Positions 1 through 11,970 of a DNA stretch of 64,000 nucleotides are shown here, piece by piece. Below the pieces are notes generated by a model. The model was given only the letters and a program-made list of their open reading frames with translations, made no database searches and had not been told where the DNA came from. The stretch comes from Apostichopus japonicus (taxonomy: Eukaryota; Echinodermata; Holothuroidea; Aspidochirotida; Stichopodidae). How positions within the stretch are numbered: the stretch's first letter is position 1; each line of letters starts with the position of its first letter. Location: contig NC_092563.1 in assembly GCF_037975245.1 (NCBI RefSeq), forward strand, positions 9,661,001 through 9,725,000, written 5' to 3'. Made by a program: the position numbers and the translations under genes.

Positions 1-829
1 TGCCATATATTCTCCCAGATTTTGGTTATGGTAAAACTTATTAAATTATCATCAAAAAGTGCTGGGCGGCATTCAGAACTGCTGGGCGCAGCTGCCCAGT
101 GTGAGCAAATCCCTGACATAGTGAATTATATAACTTCCAACATAAATTACTGAATACCACATTTTGCCCTTCACTAAATAGTCAACAATTCAAATCAATT
201 GTGCAAACACAGAACAGTAATTACACTACTAGTTAATACAGAACTTTGCTATTGGCAGCATAAATTCATCACATCTGCTTTATGATTTACAGTATGTATA
301 GTGTCAACTCTGCAAGTATTCAAGAATGGTTCATTTACTAATCTAGTGCAAACCTAAACTAGTGATGTGCAACAATTTATATTATATTTCTTATTTCTAT
401 GTTAGTAGTATACACCTGCAGTATTATAACTCATCTACTAATACCTTACATACACTAAATGCCATAACGTTTGATGTTACAATGGCAATGTCCCAGTAGG
501 CTTGCTCATACACTAATATGTCACCAAATTTCATCATGTTCCGGGATGCATAATTGCTTTCAAAATATAGCTAGGCTTTGCTTATTTCCAAGACTAAAAA
601 TTACGGAATATTCTACAGGTGTGCCCTAAACAATGAAGTGTTTAAAAGATACTATAGAAACATGATATGGTATATAATGGGCGACCATTCTAGTTCTCTC
701 ACAAATCAGTAGTATCATTTTCATTTTGTATAATTTTTAGAACTGCATGATCAGATTATGTGTAGAGCTATGAAGCCTATGATGTTGTTATATTTTGGCA
801 AATGTCTTTAATTTCTATATCATGATGAA
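1..829. other. No gene recognised
   Basis: AT-rich DNA with stops in all frames and no recognisable protein motif, RNA gene or inverted repeat. It ends where the hAT-like element begins. Confidence 0.5.
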
Positions 830-2291
830 CAGGCGCGTATCCAGGATTTTCTAACCCGGGGGGCGCGAATTACTATCTAAGCGGAGCGCCACCATCGGTT
901 GGCGCGCAGCGTACAAGAAAATTTCTGGTTTTGATACCACCCAGATCACCGGAAATGGTACTTCTCGGCCTTGAAATGACCAACCAGATGTACACTTTTG
1001 CCTGAGAACGAAGTATTTCCCAATAATTTTTTTTTCTATCCATAACCTTTTTGAATATTGTCACCAGTCACAAATCATGTTCGACCTCATCGCATGACCT
1101 GTGGATCATTGCTTCTGTAGGTGATTCTACGTCGCGGCCCACAATATCCGTCAGCCCCACTTTTCAAGGTTTCAAGCCCATTATTTGTTCAGAATTTGAA
1201 AATTCACATTCTCACTTCAAAAAATACCCATAATGTCGCACAAAATTTCATCTATGGACAACCAATATAGAAAAACCTCCATCAACCCCTAACAGACCGG
1301 TCCAAATTGCATAGCTCCCAAATCTTGAGAAGGTAAAAGCTGGTCCATGCCACGAATCGCCGTCCTGGGGGAGGGGTATAAGGGGAGGGGGTGTCCTCCT
1401 GGTGATGCCTACATGTAAAATGGTGGCACTTAGAAAGGCTTCTGACACCCAAAATTTTCTGAGAACTATGCATTTTTTTGTGTGTAACATCAATAAATTG
1501 AATAGTAGGTGATAATTCATTCTTTCCCGTGGCATGAAAATGTTCGCTGCTCGCCCCAATGAAAAGAAATAGAGGCTAACTTGAGGTTCAAATGATGCTG
1601 TAAACTTAAGGAGGTTTTATACTCTATTATGCTAAATGCTTAAGAAATGATGGTTGCTAAGTCAAAATTTAATGCAATTTTTTTTATGTATACTTGACAA
1701 TTACAATGTGGGTTTTTCGGAAGCTTTCGCGGGTCAGCGGGTTTGGGTGTTAGAATGCGGGTCCAACCCGCGAATTGCGGGTCAGTTGGGAGCTCTGAAA
1801 TTGCACGAGTAGAGGGAAGTGTGATGAAGAATGATGGTCAGAAATTTTCGAAAATTCAGACTCAGTTAATTTATTGGTGTAGAAATATTGAAACCTGTTA
1901 TATCGGCTATTATAAAACTCCGAAACCGGACACTACACACATAGGCGTAAGAGGCGAGGGGTGCAGTCCCTAATTCTCCATGACTAATGTAAAATACAGT
2001 TTTGACATAATTGGACCTCCATGCTTTTTCTCCATCTGCATAAGACATTTCGTTGTTTACATTATCATCCCGACGGACCGTACGGTACACGATGGCATGT
2101 AATGTAGGCTAACAACCGCTGCTTGCTTATATGATATTGACATCAACATGTTGAACGCGCGCGAAAATTTTTGGTTATTTTTTTCGGGCAAGTCGGACAG
2201 TTTTGAGGCTGTTCATCCTGGAACGCCATTTTCATGCTCACTGATATGATGTGATATCTGCTGTTTGCTTTACAAATTCGAACACCGGGCG

Positions 2292-3037
2292 GCGAATTTT
2301 TTTTTCCCAAACAGGTTTGCAATTGCTTGGTTTTCCGCCAATCAGATTGCTCGTGACGTCAGCATCAATAATGGGCATCGCTTCGAAGTTCGAAGACATG
2401 TACTGAGTTACACACTGACACTTAATTAAGTCTAGTTACGGGGTTTCCATCAAACGCCCTAACTTTACTTTTAATGCTTGAATCACATGTTGACCTTACG
2501 TATGATACATACACTACATTCTATTGGGTTCGTGTTTGCGTTATTCAAGATTTGTGAGCCGTTCTACTACAATCGGATTCGTTTCGTGGAATGGGTAGGC
2601 CTACACTAAAATCAATCGAGTCTTGAATGAATATACGCAAACAGTTTAGTGTACAGTATGATATTTTCCGTTACTGCACTGTGTACACAGTTATAATACA
2701 TATAGGCCACCAGCGCATGTGTGATGTACCATGTACGAACATTTCACTGTGCGATGTTATCGATTAATGCATGCCTTCACATAAAACTTCGATCAAAGTA
2801 GATGATCATACATACTTGTGTGCTCAATATGTCTAAACCAATTCCAAACACATCTACATATATTAACGAAAAGCTTCGGGTAATTTTTAACGGGCATATC
2901 TTCGTTGCAACGAATGGATGCAGACACTTTGGTTACCTGGAAGTGAAGGTTTCTATCGTGATGACGTAACATTTCCGACCAATCATGAGCGCCTATTTAC
3001 ACGCAATTGCAAACCTGTTTGGGGAAAAAAAATTCGC
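2292..3037. mobile_element. Nested TIR element with 9-bp TSD (Mutator-like?)
   Basis: Termini GCGAATTTTTTTTT (left) and its complement (right) continue for about 35 bp through a shared CAAACAGGTTTGCAATTGC. Both sides carry CACCGGGCG (2283-2291 and 3038-3046), a perfect 9-bp duplication. The related repeat at 38330-38345 reads through this point without the insert, which serves as an approximate empty site. Nine-base duplications are typical of Mutator-like elements; no transposase is seen, so the superfamily is inferred. Confidence 0.65.
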
Positions 3038-3680
3038 CACCGGGCGCGTAGCGAGGAATTTGCCAAGGGAGAGGTGATGCCTGTAGGCAAAGTATCTAAG
3101 TGTTGCGTCACCATAAGTTGGCGCGAAGCGTACAAGAAAAGTTTGGCCGAAAATCCCTCCCAGGTCGCTGGAAATGGCACTACCCAGGACCATTTGTTGG
3201 CGCGAAGCGTAAAAGCAAATTTTGCCGGAAATGCCTCCCAGATCGCTGGAAATGACACTTCCCATGCCTTGTAATTTGCATCTGAGCACTTTCAATTTTG
3301 AAATTACTAGCAATATCATAAAAAAAAAATATGCTGAAGGGGGGGGGGGGCGCTGGCCACCTTCCCGAAATGCGTAATGTTCCCCGACGACACGGTCGAG
3401 TTCGAGATCAGCCACAGTTGGTTTCATAACACAATTCTACAATTGTTTAAGGCATATATACACACACACACGTTATGGTAGACCATATATAGTATATTGA
3501 TCACGAGTGAGAGAGGGAAAATGGAAACGTCAAAAATTGAGTTGTCCGTGCAAGGGGTAGGGTGAGGCACACGCCCCTTCCGAAATCCTTGATCCGTCAC
3601 TAGCTACCCTGTGTATATAATAGGGATCAGCGCTGTAATAATGTCACTGTTCCTCTTTCTCTTCCCGGTGTCTTGGCGTT

Positions 3681-3818
3681 TTTCTTATCTCCCTCCTTTT
3701 CTCCCTTTTTTATCTTTCTTCTTTTTCTTTTCCCTTCCTTCCTCTCCTCCTTCTCCTCTTTTTCCCCCCTCTTTTTTTTCTTTTTTCTTCTCTTTTTTTC
3801 TCTCCTCTTTTTCTTACC
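3681..3818. repeat. Polypyrimidine tract
   Basis: About 140 bp almost entirely C and T on the + strand, part of the hAT-like element. The complementary purine tract recurs at 36690-36825 in the inverted copy. Open frames across it are low-complexity Phe/Ser/Leu-rich or Lys/Glu/Arg-rich artefacts. Confidence 0.8.
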
Positions 3819-3863
3819 CGGGGGGCGCGCGCCCCCAACGCCCCCCCCCTGGATACGCACCTG

Positions 3864-5229
3864 ATGAAATTATCAATTATTGTAAGGCGGACTCAACGAC
3901 CCCCCGGAATGGTGCGTCATGTCCGATGAAGCGCATATTTGGTGCGTTATTACAACTACAATATGTGCGTCAGTGTCGGTCAATGTGCCATGCATGGTGT
4001 ATCCTTTAAATTAAATGTGATAAATTTTGTCGAACATAAAATGGTGGCATTCACAATTATTGGTGACATTGATTTGTTTATGTTGTCCTTGATTTTATGA
4101 TTAAACAACGATGATAGCAAACTATCATGTTATGAATGCATAAATATGTGAACAGTATCTACTATCCTTCACTATATAATTCAACAAAGGAACCTGTAGA
4201 GCTAGTGTAGCTTCTTTCTGAGAAGGCTTTTGAGTTTTGAATTAATTTGGAAAACTTAGTTATATCAGTTATCACTTTACACTACAGTTACCAGGAAAAG
4301 CGGCTACCGTTTTTTTAAGTTACTATACCAAGTTGGGAGTATTATATAATGGCAATACTCTAATTTGGGATAGAAAGAGTTTAAATTAATGCGTACATTT
4401 TTTCTTTGCAAGTGGAGAATCATCCACAGCTAAAGTGGCTATGCGGATTGACAAACAAGTGAAGCAAAGTAAATACCCTAGCCTATGCATATTAGACTTA
4501 AAAGAGTAAAAGAACCCAATGCCTTAGTAACTTAATTCATCTTGGAGTTGCTCAGCAGATTCGAGGTTATTTCACCAATTCACCACTTAAGAACCCATTC
4601 TCAGACAAAAAAAAAGACAAAACTGAAATGGCTACACAAATTAGTAGTCTATAACTGAGAATGACCATGCATGCAAATATGCAGTAAATTTTCAAGTTGT
4701 CAGACTAATTTATTTGTTGCTAGGAACTCTATAATTGTGCTGGTAAACTAGATTAGGAAATGAAAACAGTCACTTTATTGCGTATAGGCCCCTGTCCCTG
4801 ACATATCTCATTGCATACTAGACTTACAGTTACAAAATAAATATGCCCATATCAAACATGATCTTGACAGGAATAACCACCAAATTGAGGTAGGCCCTCC
4901 ATGGTGCATAATTTTATAAATCTGGGCCTGGAGCTAGGCTACAGTAGTCCTACTTTTGCTATTGCTCCGCTAATGAGGTTGCATTTCTTTCGAGTTTAAT
5001 TTTCTTGTGGGGAGATCTCCCTACCAAATCCATATTACACTAATGTAGGCTAAGTCCTATTCATATTTGCAAAGCTACCGAATCATAAACCAAACACATG
5101 ATACAGCAAACTTCCATACTGATCATGCTTAGTAGGCGAATATAAGTAGAAAAGCATAAATAACACTTCATGAAATGTTCGGCCTAGGCTAGGCTACAGT
5201 TTGTACAGCAGCCTGCACTGCAGTAGCAT
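3864..5229. other. No gene recognised
   Basis: AT-rich DNA with no supported coding region, RNA gene or paired termini. Confidence 0.5.
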
Positions 5230-5441
5230 GGACACTGCGGAGTTCGGACACCTAAGCCTTAAAACACCCCAAAACTATTTCTCATGGTATAAATCACCTG
5301 AAACTATATTTGGTATGGTTGGGTCATTTTGGAGAGAAAATAACTGTAGCTTCGTAGTTTTTCGTGCAATTGGCTCTGTTGTAGGTTGTCTCATCGTGAA
5401 ATCGTGTATTTCTTAGGGGTGTCCGAACTTCGCAGTGTTCC
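5230..5441. mobile_element. Short TIR element (MITE)
   Basis: The left end has ACACTGCGGAGTTCGGACACC (5232-5252) and the right end its near-perfect complement (one mismatch), about 210 bp apart. No target duplication is clear, so the superfamily is not assigned. The inner sequence shows no coding potential. Confidence 0.55.
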
Positions 5442-6043
5442 AAACTTCGCAAAACTGACTATACTACTACTGTACTAGCCTATGTCTCTCGGTGTATTAG
5501 TTGCCTTAGTTTGTAGTACTAGTAGTAGTAGGCCTAGCTAGAATGATCTATTGAACAATATAACAAGGAAGCCTACGGTAGACCAAACACTTCGGCCGGA
5601 AAACAGTATACTTTAGCCTAAATATATTTACTATTTAGTAACGTTAGTCGTTAGCATAATTTGCTGCCTACCTTCTCGTATGATCTGCCATGCCAGTAAA
5701 TGCTCCGCGAAGGTAGCATTGGTCATTTTGTTGATCCCCGATCTCTGTTCCAGTAGATCGTTTTTGGAGACCCAGTCCACGTACGTAGCACCAGCTCAAG
5801 TACACTTTTCATTTCATGTCCGTTTTGTCACTCACTGCTTTTGGCATCGGGACCCACAATAAAGCAACCTGTGCCTTCCACCTCGACAGCGCGGCCGCAA
5901 TATACACGTTACGTGTATTATGCTACCACTGCATGAAACTGTGCTATACATTACGTATATTTACATACAGGGTTTACACTGTACACTGGCAGTGTATTAC
6001 AAATACCGTGTCACGTGATTAACGGTGAACCATCCAAACCTAT
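5442..6043. other. No gene recognised
   Basis: Spacer between the small MITE and the 4.4-kb TIR element. Short open frames here have no recognisable motif. Confidence 0.45.
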
Positions 6044-6559
6044 CAGAGCCGTATATAGAGAGAGTTTGGCCAACTGGCGATTTGTGACGTCACACGCAAA
6101 CCATGGGCATCAAAATAGGTCCAGTTGTCGTTACCAGTTGCGCGAAACACGAAAAACACCACACACAATATATAGCAGCTTTGCACACTGTGCTCGTTGC
6201 GAACAAACGAAGCGACTCAGAATGTCAGATTTTGACAGGCATACGAGGAACAAAATGGATATCAGGTAATGAATTAGAGTATGCGTTAGTTAATGACATT
6301 TACGTTTATCTTCACACCTGAAATGCATAGAAAACTAGCTGAAAACCTGTCATTACACTTGTTTTATTTTACGCCTCATACTACTAGTCCTACTTTAGTC
6401 ATACAAACGAAAAGCACACATCACAGTCCTGGCTAGGCTAGATTACAGACGCACAACTATAGCATCAGGCCTACATTAATAGATCCTTCAATTAAATTCA
6501 GTAGGCCTACACATAAAATGACAATTTTTGCTTCACTGATCTTTTCAGGTTTGCCAAAA

Positions 6560-6865
6560 AGTAGTTGTACCAGAGGTCATTGTATTAAACTCCAGAAGTT
6601 ACATAGTAGGATTAATATTCGGCATAACTTTTTCTCTAAAGTCTAATACAACTTATACAAGGGTTGTGAATGGATGGAATGGTTTGCCTGAGAAGGTTGA
6701 ATTGCAAGTAGTGTGAATGGGTTTAAGAATACTTTGGATGAGTACATTAAGCATTGTAATTGGGTATGACATTTGATGGCCTCGGTTTTATTCCTCTCAT
6801 ATAGCCTTAGGGTCCTTAATGGGGACTTGAATGTCTCTCCTGGTCTTTTTTTCTACTAAACTAAA
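6560..6865 (+). pseudogene. CR1-type LINE reverse transcriptase 3' remnant
   Basis: Across several frame shifts one reads NIRHNFFS, then TRVVNGWNGLPEKVELQ, then NGFKNTLDEYIKHCNWV followed by a stop. This is the typical C-terminal end of CR1/Jockey-like LINE polyproteins (R..N.WN.LP..V....FK..LD). A non-coding tail ending in (CTAAA)-like repeats follows. The fragment is 5'-truncated and broken. Confidence 0.65.
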
Positions 6866-7183
6866 CTATATACTTGAGTGTAGGAGTTTGCAATAGTTGG
6901 GAGTCTGTGGGCAAACCTAAGACTGATATTGTGGTGTTAATTTCTCAGGAATGTAGTACTAGGCTATAGTAGGTGCAACAGATTGAATGGGTCTGTCGAG
7001 AAAAAAAAAAACCTGCAACAACTGAAGACTGGTGTATGTTGTAGCTTATGTATTTTCCATTAACATATATACTATAAGGTCATGTCCTTAATAAGGTTTC
7101 ATGGATCACACTGACATAGTGTGCCTACTTGTCAGTGTTGTCAACTGAGCACAGGGCTGATGACATCATTCAGTTTGTTATTA

Positions 7184-7637
7184 TGCAGACAGCAAATGGC
7201 CATAATGATAATTATTAATTGTTACTTATTCTTCATACTGCCCTTACTGGCCTTACCTGAACAGTGATGTATAAAAATGCAAGAAGTCGTTAAGCTTTCC
7301 ATTTAAGAATCGTTTCAGCCTGTCCTATTTCAAACATATGATTGGCAGGTTTCCACGTTACATAGCTTATCAAAATGGAGCTGTTCTGTAAAGCAAGAAA
7401 ATCACACATATGCAGACAGCAAATGGCCATAATGATAATTATTAATTGTTACTTATTCTTCATACTGCCCTTACTGGCCTTACCTGAACAGTGATGTATA
7501 AAAATGCAAGAAGTCGTTAAGCTTTCCATTTAAGAATCGTTTCAGCCTGTCCTATTTCAAACATATGATTGGCAGGTTTCCACGTTACATAGCTTATCAA
7601 AATGGAGCTGTTCTGTAAAGCAAGAAAATCACACATA
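7184..7637. repeat. Perfect 227-bp tandem duplication
   Basis: 7184-7410 and 7411-7637 appear identical base for base, beginning TGCAGACAGCAAATGGCC and ending ATCACACATA. No coding frame is supported. The identity implies a very recent duplication, or an assembly duplication. Confidence 0.9.
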
Positions 7638-7699
7638 TGCATGCATACAAACACACTCATATATAACAATTTCTGAATATCTTTTCAGCTGCCCAAAGG

Positions 7700-8320
7700 T
7701 ACTGGAATGCAAGCTCTGTTGGGTGAATTAAAAAACCCTCATTGTACTCTTTTATCATGGTCAGCGTAGCTGGAACCAGCAATGATGGTGATGTGGATTT
7801 GACAGTACCTAGACAAGAATTCAATAGCTGCTTTGTGTTGAAGTGGGTTCAACTTGCTCAAGGCCATGACAGGATGACGACTAGACATTAGGATGAATTA
7901 TCTGTTGCAGAGCTCTATAAACCAGGCAGTTGTTAAAACATCCATTGGGTGACCCTCACAGTCTACCAGGCACTGCATCGCAGAAGCAAAATGAAGTGTG
8001 TGTGATACCTTCATCTTATGAGAGTGGAATGGTATCAGTGTGGCCTCTGTCAATTTGGCTTCAAGTCTTTGTTTTCTTGAAAGCTGAGAAGATCTTTCAG
8101 TGGTTTCACACTGACCTCTGTACTTGACAATTCATGTGTATTTGCCAGCTCAGGAGGAAGCCAGATTTTAATTACATTAACCAATGCTGACTTTTTTTTG
8201 GACATGTGGTACATCTGCAAGGAGGTGAAGGTGGAATCTTGTTGATAGTCTGGCAGTCTTATCCACAGATTATCCCAAAGCTTCTCCACATTGCCACATT
8301 CAGAACTTATTACATTGATA
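7700..8320 (-). pseudogene. Degenerate coding-like stretch, family unknown
   Basis: On the minus strand two separated stretches look protein-like. One is near 7720-7880 (containing LNPLQHKAAIEFLSRY). The other runs 8300-8050 (containing EKLWDNLWIRLPDY and NVIKIWLPPELANTHELSS). They are separated by stops and frame changes. I do not recognise the family. Their position inside a TIR transposon suggests a decayed transposon or captured gene fragment. Confidence 0.25.
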
Positions 8321-8555
8321 AACTTGAAAATTGCAGGAATCTAACGAAGCACCCATCAAGAGAATTTGTTTGTATAATTATTGAAAGCTGTGACCTTCTG
8401 ATGTGACAGACTAATGTGAAATAAAGGGCAGTAGATTACCTTGTAAATGAACCTTGTTATTGTTTGATTGTATCTAATGTTTGCAAAATTTTAAGTTGCA
8501 TGCTACCAATTGAAACATAATTCTTTCTCTATTAATGGGATATAAATACTTCTCC

Positions 8556-8918
8556 TTAAAGGGTGTGGAGACTCCCGCACAAAGAAACGTCTCATGCCGG
8601 TTATCGGGCCTAGTTTTGAATGCGGTGTAACAGAAGTGTTAGACACCACCATTGATCCCAGAAAATACACACACAGCTTGCTACCATCTGTAAATAGACA
8701 TTAGTGTACAGTCAATACAAACATCACAGTCAATACCCACAACACAGTGCACATAGCAGCGTGGACATCTCAGGTCTAGATAAAAGATAACAAGGTATCA
8801 GTTTTCATTACTGTCTGCATTTTGTAGCGACACAAAAAAAACTTCACTTGCAAGCAACGGAAAGCAAACTTTTTCAGAGCGCGGCATGCGGTTTAGGGCA
8901 AGTCTTCAATACCTTTAA
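8556..8918 (+). mobile_element. 363-bp MITE, TTAAAGG termini (copy 1)
   Basis: Starts TTAAAGGGTGTGGAGACT and ends with the complement of TTAAAGGTATTGAAGACTT, giving imperfect inverted termini of about 19 bp. Clearly related copies lie at 24552-24919 and, inverted, at 29346-29713. They share internal blocks such as CAGAAGTGTTAGACAC and CTTGCTACC. Confidence 0.75.
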
Positions 8919-10539
8919 ATATACTGCATCGGTTGTTGTCACTTGATCATTTGCTTGTGTGTGAGCTAAACAGCTTAAATAATATGTAAAAAAATAATAC
9001 AAACTTTCAAATTGCCAGATATTCACTTGCTCAAAATCATTATCCAATCATGATTTGTTGCTATCCTTGAGTCCATTATTCAGATGATGAGGCAGATTCC
9101 CTTCAACTCTCCATGATGAAGGTAAAACCTTATATCTTAACCAACTGCCATTGAGTGTCCATTTGAAAATTTCAAACACACAAGTGCATTGATTAAAACA
9201 AAGACTTTATTGCTGTGGTTGCAGGAACTGGATTTCAGTCTAGTAGTCACTCACCAGGTTTGTCTTTATCACAGTCTGCTGTGGCTTTTTATGTTAGGAG
9301 TTTTTCTTCAGAGCACATGTCACCTTTGATTTGTAAAAAAAGTCCTGAAATTCAGGGAGTTAAAATTTACTGTCTAAAGATAATTTAAAAAGATTTTTTT
9401 TTAACTTCAATCGTCAATGTGGGTGTCAATTAAGGGAATAAGGAGGTACTGATGCAACTTTGATAAATGATAGTTGACTGCATCCAAATTAAACCAAGGC
9501 CTAGGCTATACTTTTGAAGAAGAAAATATTAGGCTGAATTCATGTTAGCCTAAAAAGGCTAGGCCAATGCTGACAATTAACACAAACCAAGATCATTTAA
9601 CCATTTGGGCACTTGTTTATGGCATACTAAAAGGGTCTATATAATTAGGCCTGTATGTGTACACAACCCACAAGCTGCCAATGAGTATAGACCTAGCCTA
9701 ACTAGTTTGGGCCTAGGCTACTTTGTTTTCCATAGACCTAGTTTAATTGGGCCTTATACTGTGCCATATTATGTAATGTGCTATAACAGTTGTAGTAATA
9801 GCAAGAATGGTCCAGGTCTAACTAAGCCCAGGCTTAACTTATGCTTCGGGCTTAACTAAGGATTAGGGCTTTACGTGATGCCTAGAGGCTAGCCCACCCT
9901 TTTACATTAAACTAAAAGTGATACTTTTTTAGGCTAGGCATAGCCTAGGCATACAATAACTAGGAATTAGGATAACTATATGTGCGACTGAAACTGCCAT
10001 GCCTATGATTAGAAGAGCTGGCATAATGAAATCGAATTTGTGGATCGTAAAACGAGAGAGAATAGCCATGCATGTAATTACAGAAACCAGTCTGAACGTA
10101 AAATTCTCGCATTGCTTGTACCTTACTCGTATTACACTAGGGCCTATGGCTAGTAATATGGGCCTAGGCTACACAGACTTTTTTTCATTAGATCTCCATC
10201 TTGTTCTTTCTACTTCCAAAAAATTCCTCTTCTTTTATGGTCAGTCGGAAAATCAAACAACAATATCCATGTTCTGACCGATTGCAGCATCCCCAGCACC
10301 ATTTCTTTCATAATTTCGTACTTTTTCGTGTAGACAAACGATAGTCTATACACTGTGAGTATGCGTGTCACCTGCTAAAAAGTTTTCAAGTGGACCTATT
10401 TTACCACCCTGTGTGGGCGTTTTCCCTCTCGACCAATCCAAATCGGTTACATGGTTGGCCAAACTCTCTCTATATACGGCTCTGAAACCTATGAAATTGG
10501 CCCGCCCTCTAAAAATTTCCTAGCTGAGAGTGTGCTTTT

Positions 10540-10862
10540 AAAGTAAACTGTGGTGTATCACATTTTATATTATTAAAATCCAATACTTTTGTTTTATTAA
10601 CATTTAAAGATACCTTATTTGACGCTAACCAATCAGAAACATTTTTTTAATTCCAGAGATGCCATTAGAAGGGCTTTATTGACATCAGAGTTATGATAAT
10701 AAACAGCCGTGTCGACAGCAAACAGTATAAACTTAAGTAAGCTTGATGATTTATACATATCTTATTAAAAAGAACTGGTCCCTGTATTGATTCCTCTCCG
10801 TTAAAACGGACAAGCTGTTTACGATTAGTAAGATAACTTTTAAACCAGTTTAGTGCCACACC
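10540..10862 (-). pseudogene. LINE reverse transcriptase fragment
   Basis: Read on the minus strand with frame changes: LNWFKSYLTNRKQLVRFNGE, then VDTAVYYHNSDVN (the FADD-box region, decayed), then DWLASNKVSLNVNKTK. This matches the order of motifs in LINE reverse transcriptases of the CR1/Jockey group (WF.SYL..R.Q.V, ADDT, W...N.L.LN..KT). The GVPQGS motif is largely lost. Confidence 0.65.
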
Positions 10863-11394
10863 TCGTTTTCCATAACTTTATAATTTATAAAGTAAAATAT
10901 CGACTACCGGCACATTGTACCCCTAAACGAAAATACAAATATAATGTAATTGCCTCGTAAAGAAGCTATGAAGCCCATGAAATTTCTGAGTCCGATGAAA
11001 GTAGAATGTGTTTACGAAACTGAAACTTGCATCAAGAACAGAGATATAGATATATAAGGGATTCATTCAGTATAGATGAAGAATACAGGGAGACGATAGA
11101 GAAATTACAGTTACAAATTACATTACAAAACACCTTCCTCAACCTTGCCCTAGCAGCAGTGTCCCTTAAAGTGTGCTTCCGAAAAGCTATTCTCTCTCGG
11201 CGAATACTTCCTCTAAATATTGCCGAGTCTGCACCATTCACTAAATTTAGGTTAGTCTGTTGATAATTTTTCATACTGTTTGTCACTAACAAGTTTAAGG
11301 TATTTTACATTCAGATTTTGAAAAGTGAAATCTTATTTAATACAATCCTATTTCAAACTCGTACAGCAGAAAATGACACTATAAAATGTATAGC
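10863..11394. other. No gene recognised
   Basis: Spacer with short overlapping open frames on both strands and no recognisable family motif. Confidence 0.4.
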
Positions 11395-11481
11395 ATAATA
11401 ATTCATCAACGGCTCCTGAAGAGTGTGGCTTAATAAAATACTACTAATAAGAAAAAGGAGAAGAAAAGAATAAGTAAGTTG

Positions 11482-11520
11482 GCCTGACGTTTCGATCCTA
11501 GCAGGATCTTCTTCAGAGGC
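11482..11520 (-). ncRNA. Minimal hammerhead ribozyme (Penelope-type)
   Basis: On the minus strand: GCCU (stem I), core CUGAAGA, stem II GAUCC/GGAUC, core GAA, a two-base-pair stem III (AC/GU), cleavage triplet GUC, then AGGC closing stem I. All invariant core bases C3-U4-G5-A6-N-G8-A9 and G12-A13-A14 are present. The tiny stem III is typical of hammerheads in Penelope-like elements, which are thought to work best as dimers. Confidence 0.75.
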
Positions 11521-11851
11521 TAAATGACTAGTAACAGTAACAGAAGGGACAAAACCACGCACAGAATACAGACAGGTTAATGAGCACGGTGAACACAATG
11601 AGATACATGTAAGGGGATTAGTAGACAAGGGATGGAGAGAAGAAAGCAACAGGGGAAGAGGAGAAGTAGGAGATAAACAGTGGAGGGACAAAGGGAGGAT
11701 TAAAGGAACGGGGTAGGAAATAAACTGGAGGAGGACAAAGACAAAAAGGTGTGGAGGAAAAAAAGGGGGGAATAGAGCTGTGAGAAGAGGAGTAATGGGG
11801 TGGGGGGAAGGGAACAAGAGGAGAAGGAGGGGGACAGAAGAAAAGTTAGTC

Positions 11852-11970
11852 ATGTCCTTCCTGAATGTTGAGCCCATGAGGTTGAATGGTGCGAAGGCGT
11901 TGCATCCACAGCCTCTCTCTGCTGATTCGTACTAGGTCAGGACGGCTTCCTAAGGATTCAATCTCTGTAT
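11852..11970 (-). pseudogene. Penelope-type endonuclease C-terminal fragment
   Basis: The frame reads RPDLVRISRERLWMQRLRTI followed by QPHGLNIQEGHD and a stop. The pattern R..RE..W...LRT..P.GLN is the usual C-terminal end of GIY-YIG endonucleases in Penelope-like elements. The catalytic GIY-YIG core lies upstream in the family and is absent here. Confidence 0.7.

Larger units (their letters stand above)
830..3863 (+). mobile_element. hAT-like non-autonomous transposon, 5-bp TSD (copy 1)
   Basis: The left end reads CAGGCGCGTATCCAGG and the right end is the complement of CAGGTGCGTATCCAGG, so the element has about 16-bp terminal inverted repeats. The 5 bases before it (825-829) and after it (3864-3868) are both ATGAA, a 5-bp target-site duplication. 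TIRs starting CAGG with 5-8 bp duplications are known for the hAT superfamily, including a 5-bp-TSD branch. No transposase frame is visible. Modules with GTTGGCGC and GCGTACAAGAAAA recur inside it. A related copy in the opposite orientation lies at 36647-38937 and has its own ATTAA duplication. A separate 746-bp element (2292-3037) is nested in this copy and absent from the other. Confidence 0.75.
6044..10484. mobile_element. 4.4-kb TIR transposon, 8-bp TSD (hAT-like)
   Basis: The 31 bases starting CAGAGCCGTATATAGAG at 6044 are repeated as an exact inverted copy ending at 10484. AAACCTAT flanks both ends (6036-6043 and 10485-10492), an 8-bp duplication. A CAG start with an 8-bp duplication fits hAT. 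No intact transposase is visible. The interior carries a LINE 3' end, a perfect 227-bp tandem duplication, a faded minus-strand coding stretch and a 363-bp MITE, so it seems to be a non-autonomous carrier of captured DNA. Confidence 0.72.

Noticed and set aside
3611-4009. 132-codon frame and its antisense partner
   Set aside because: Most of the length is a C/T tract in a hAT-like element, giving Phe/Ser/Leu or Lys/Glu low complexity.
11353-11877. 174-codon Pro/Leu/Ser-rich minus-strand frame
   Set aside because: It lies in the pyrimidine-skewed tail of the Penelope-like element, runs through the hammerhead and overlaps the endonuclease fragment in another frame.
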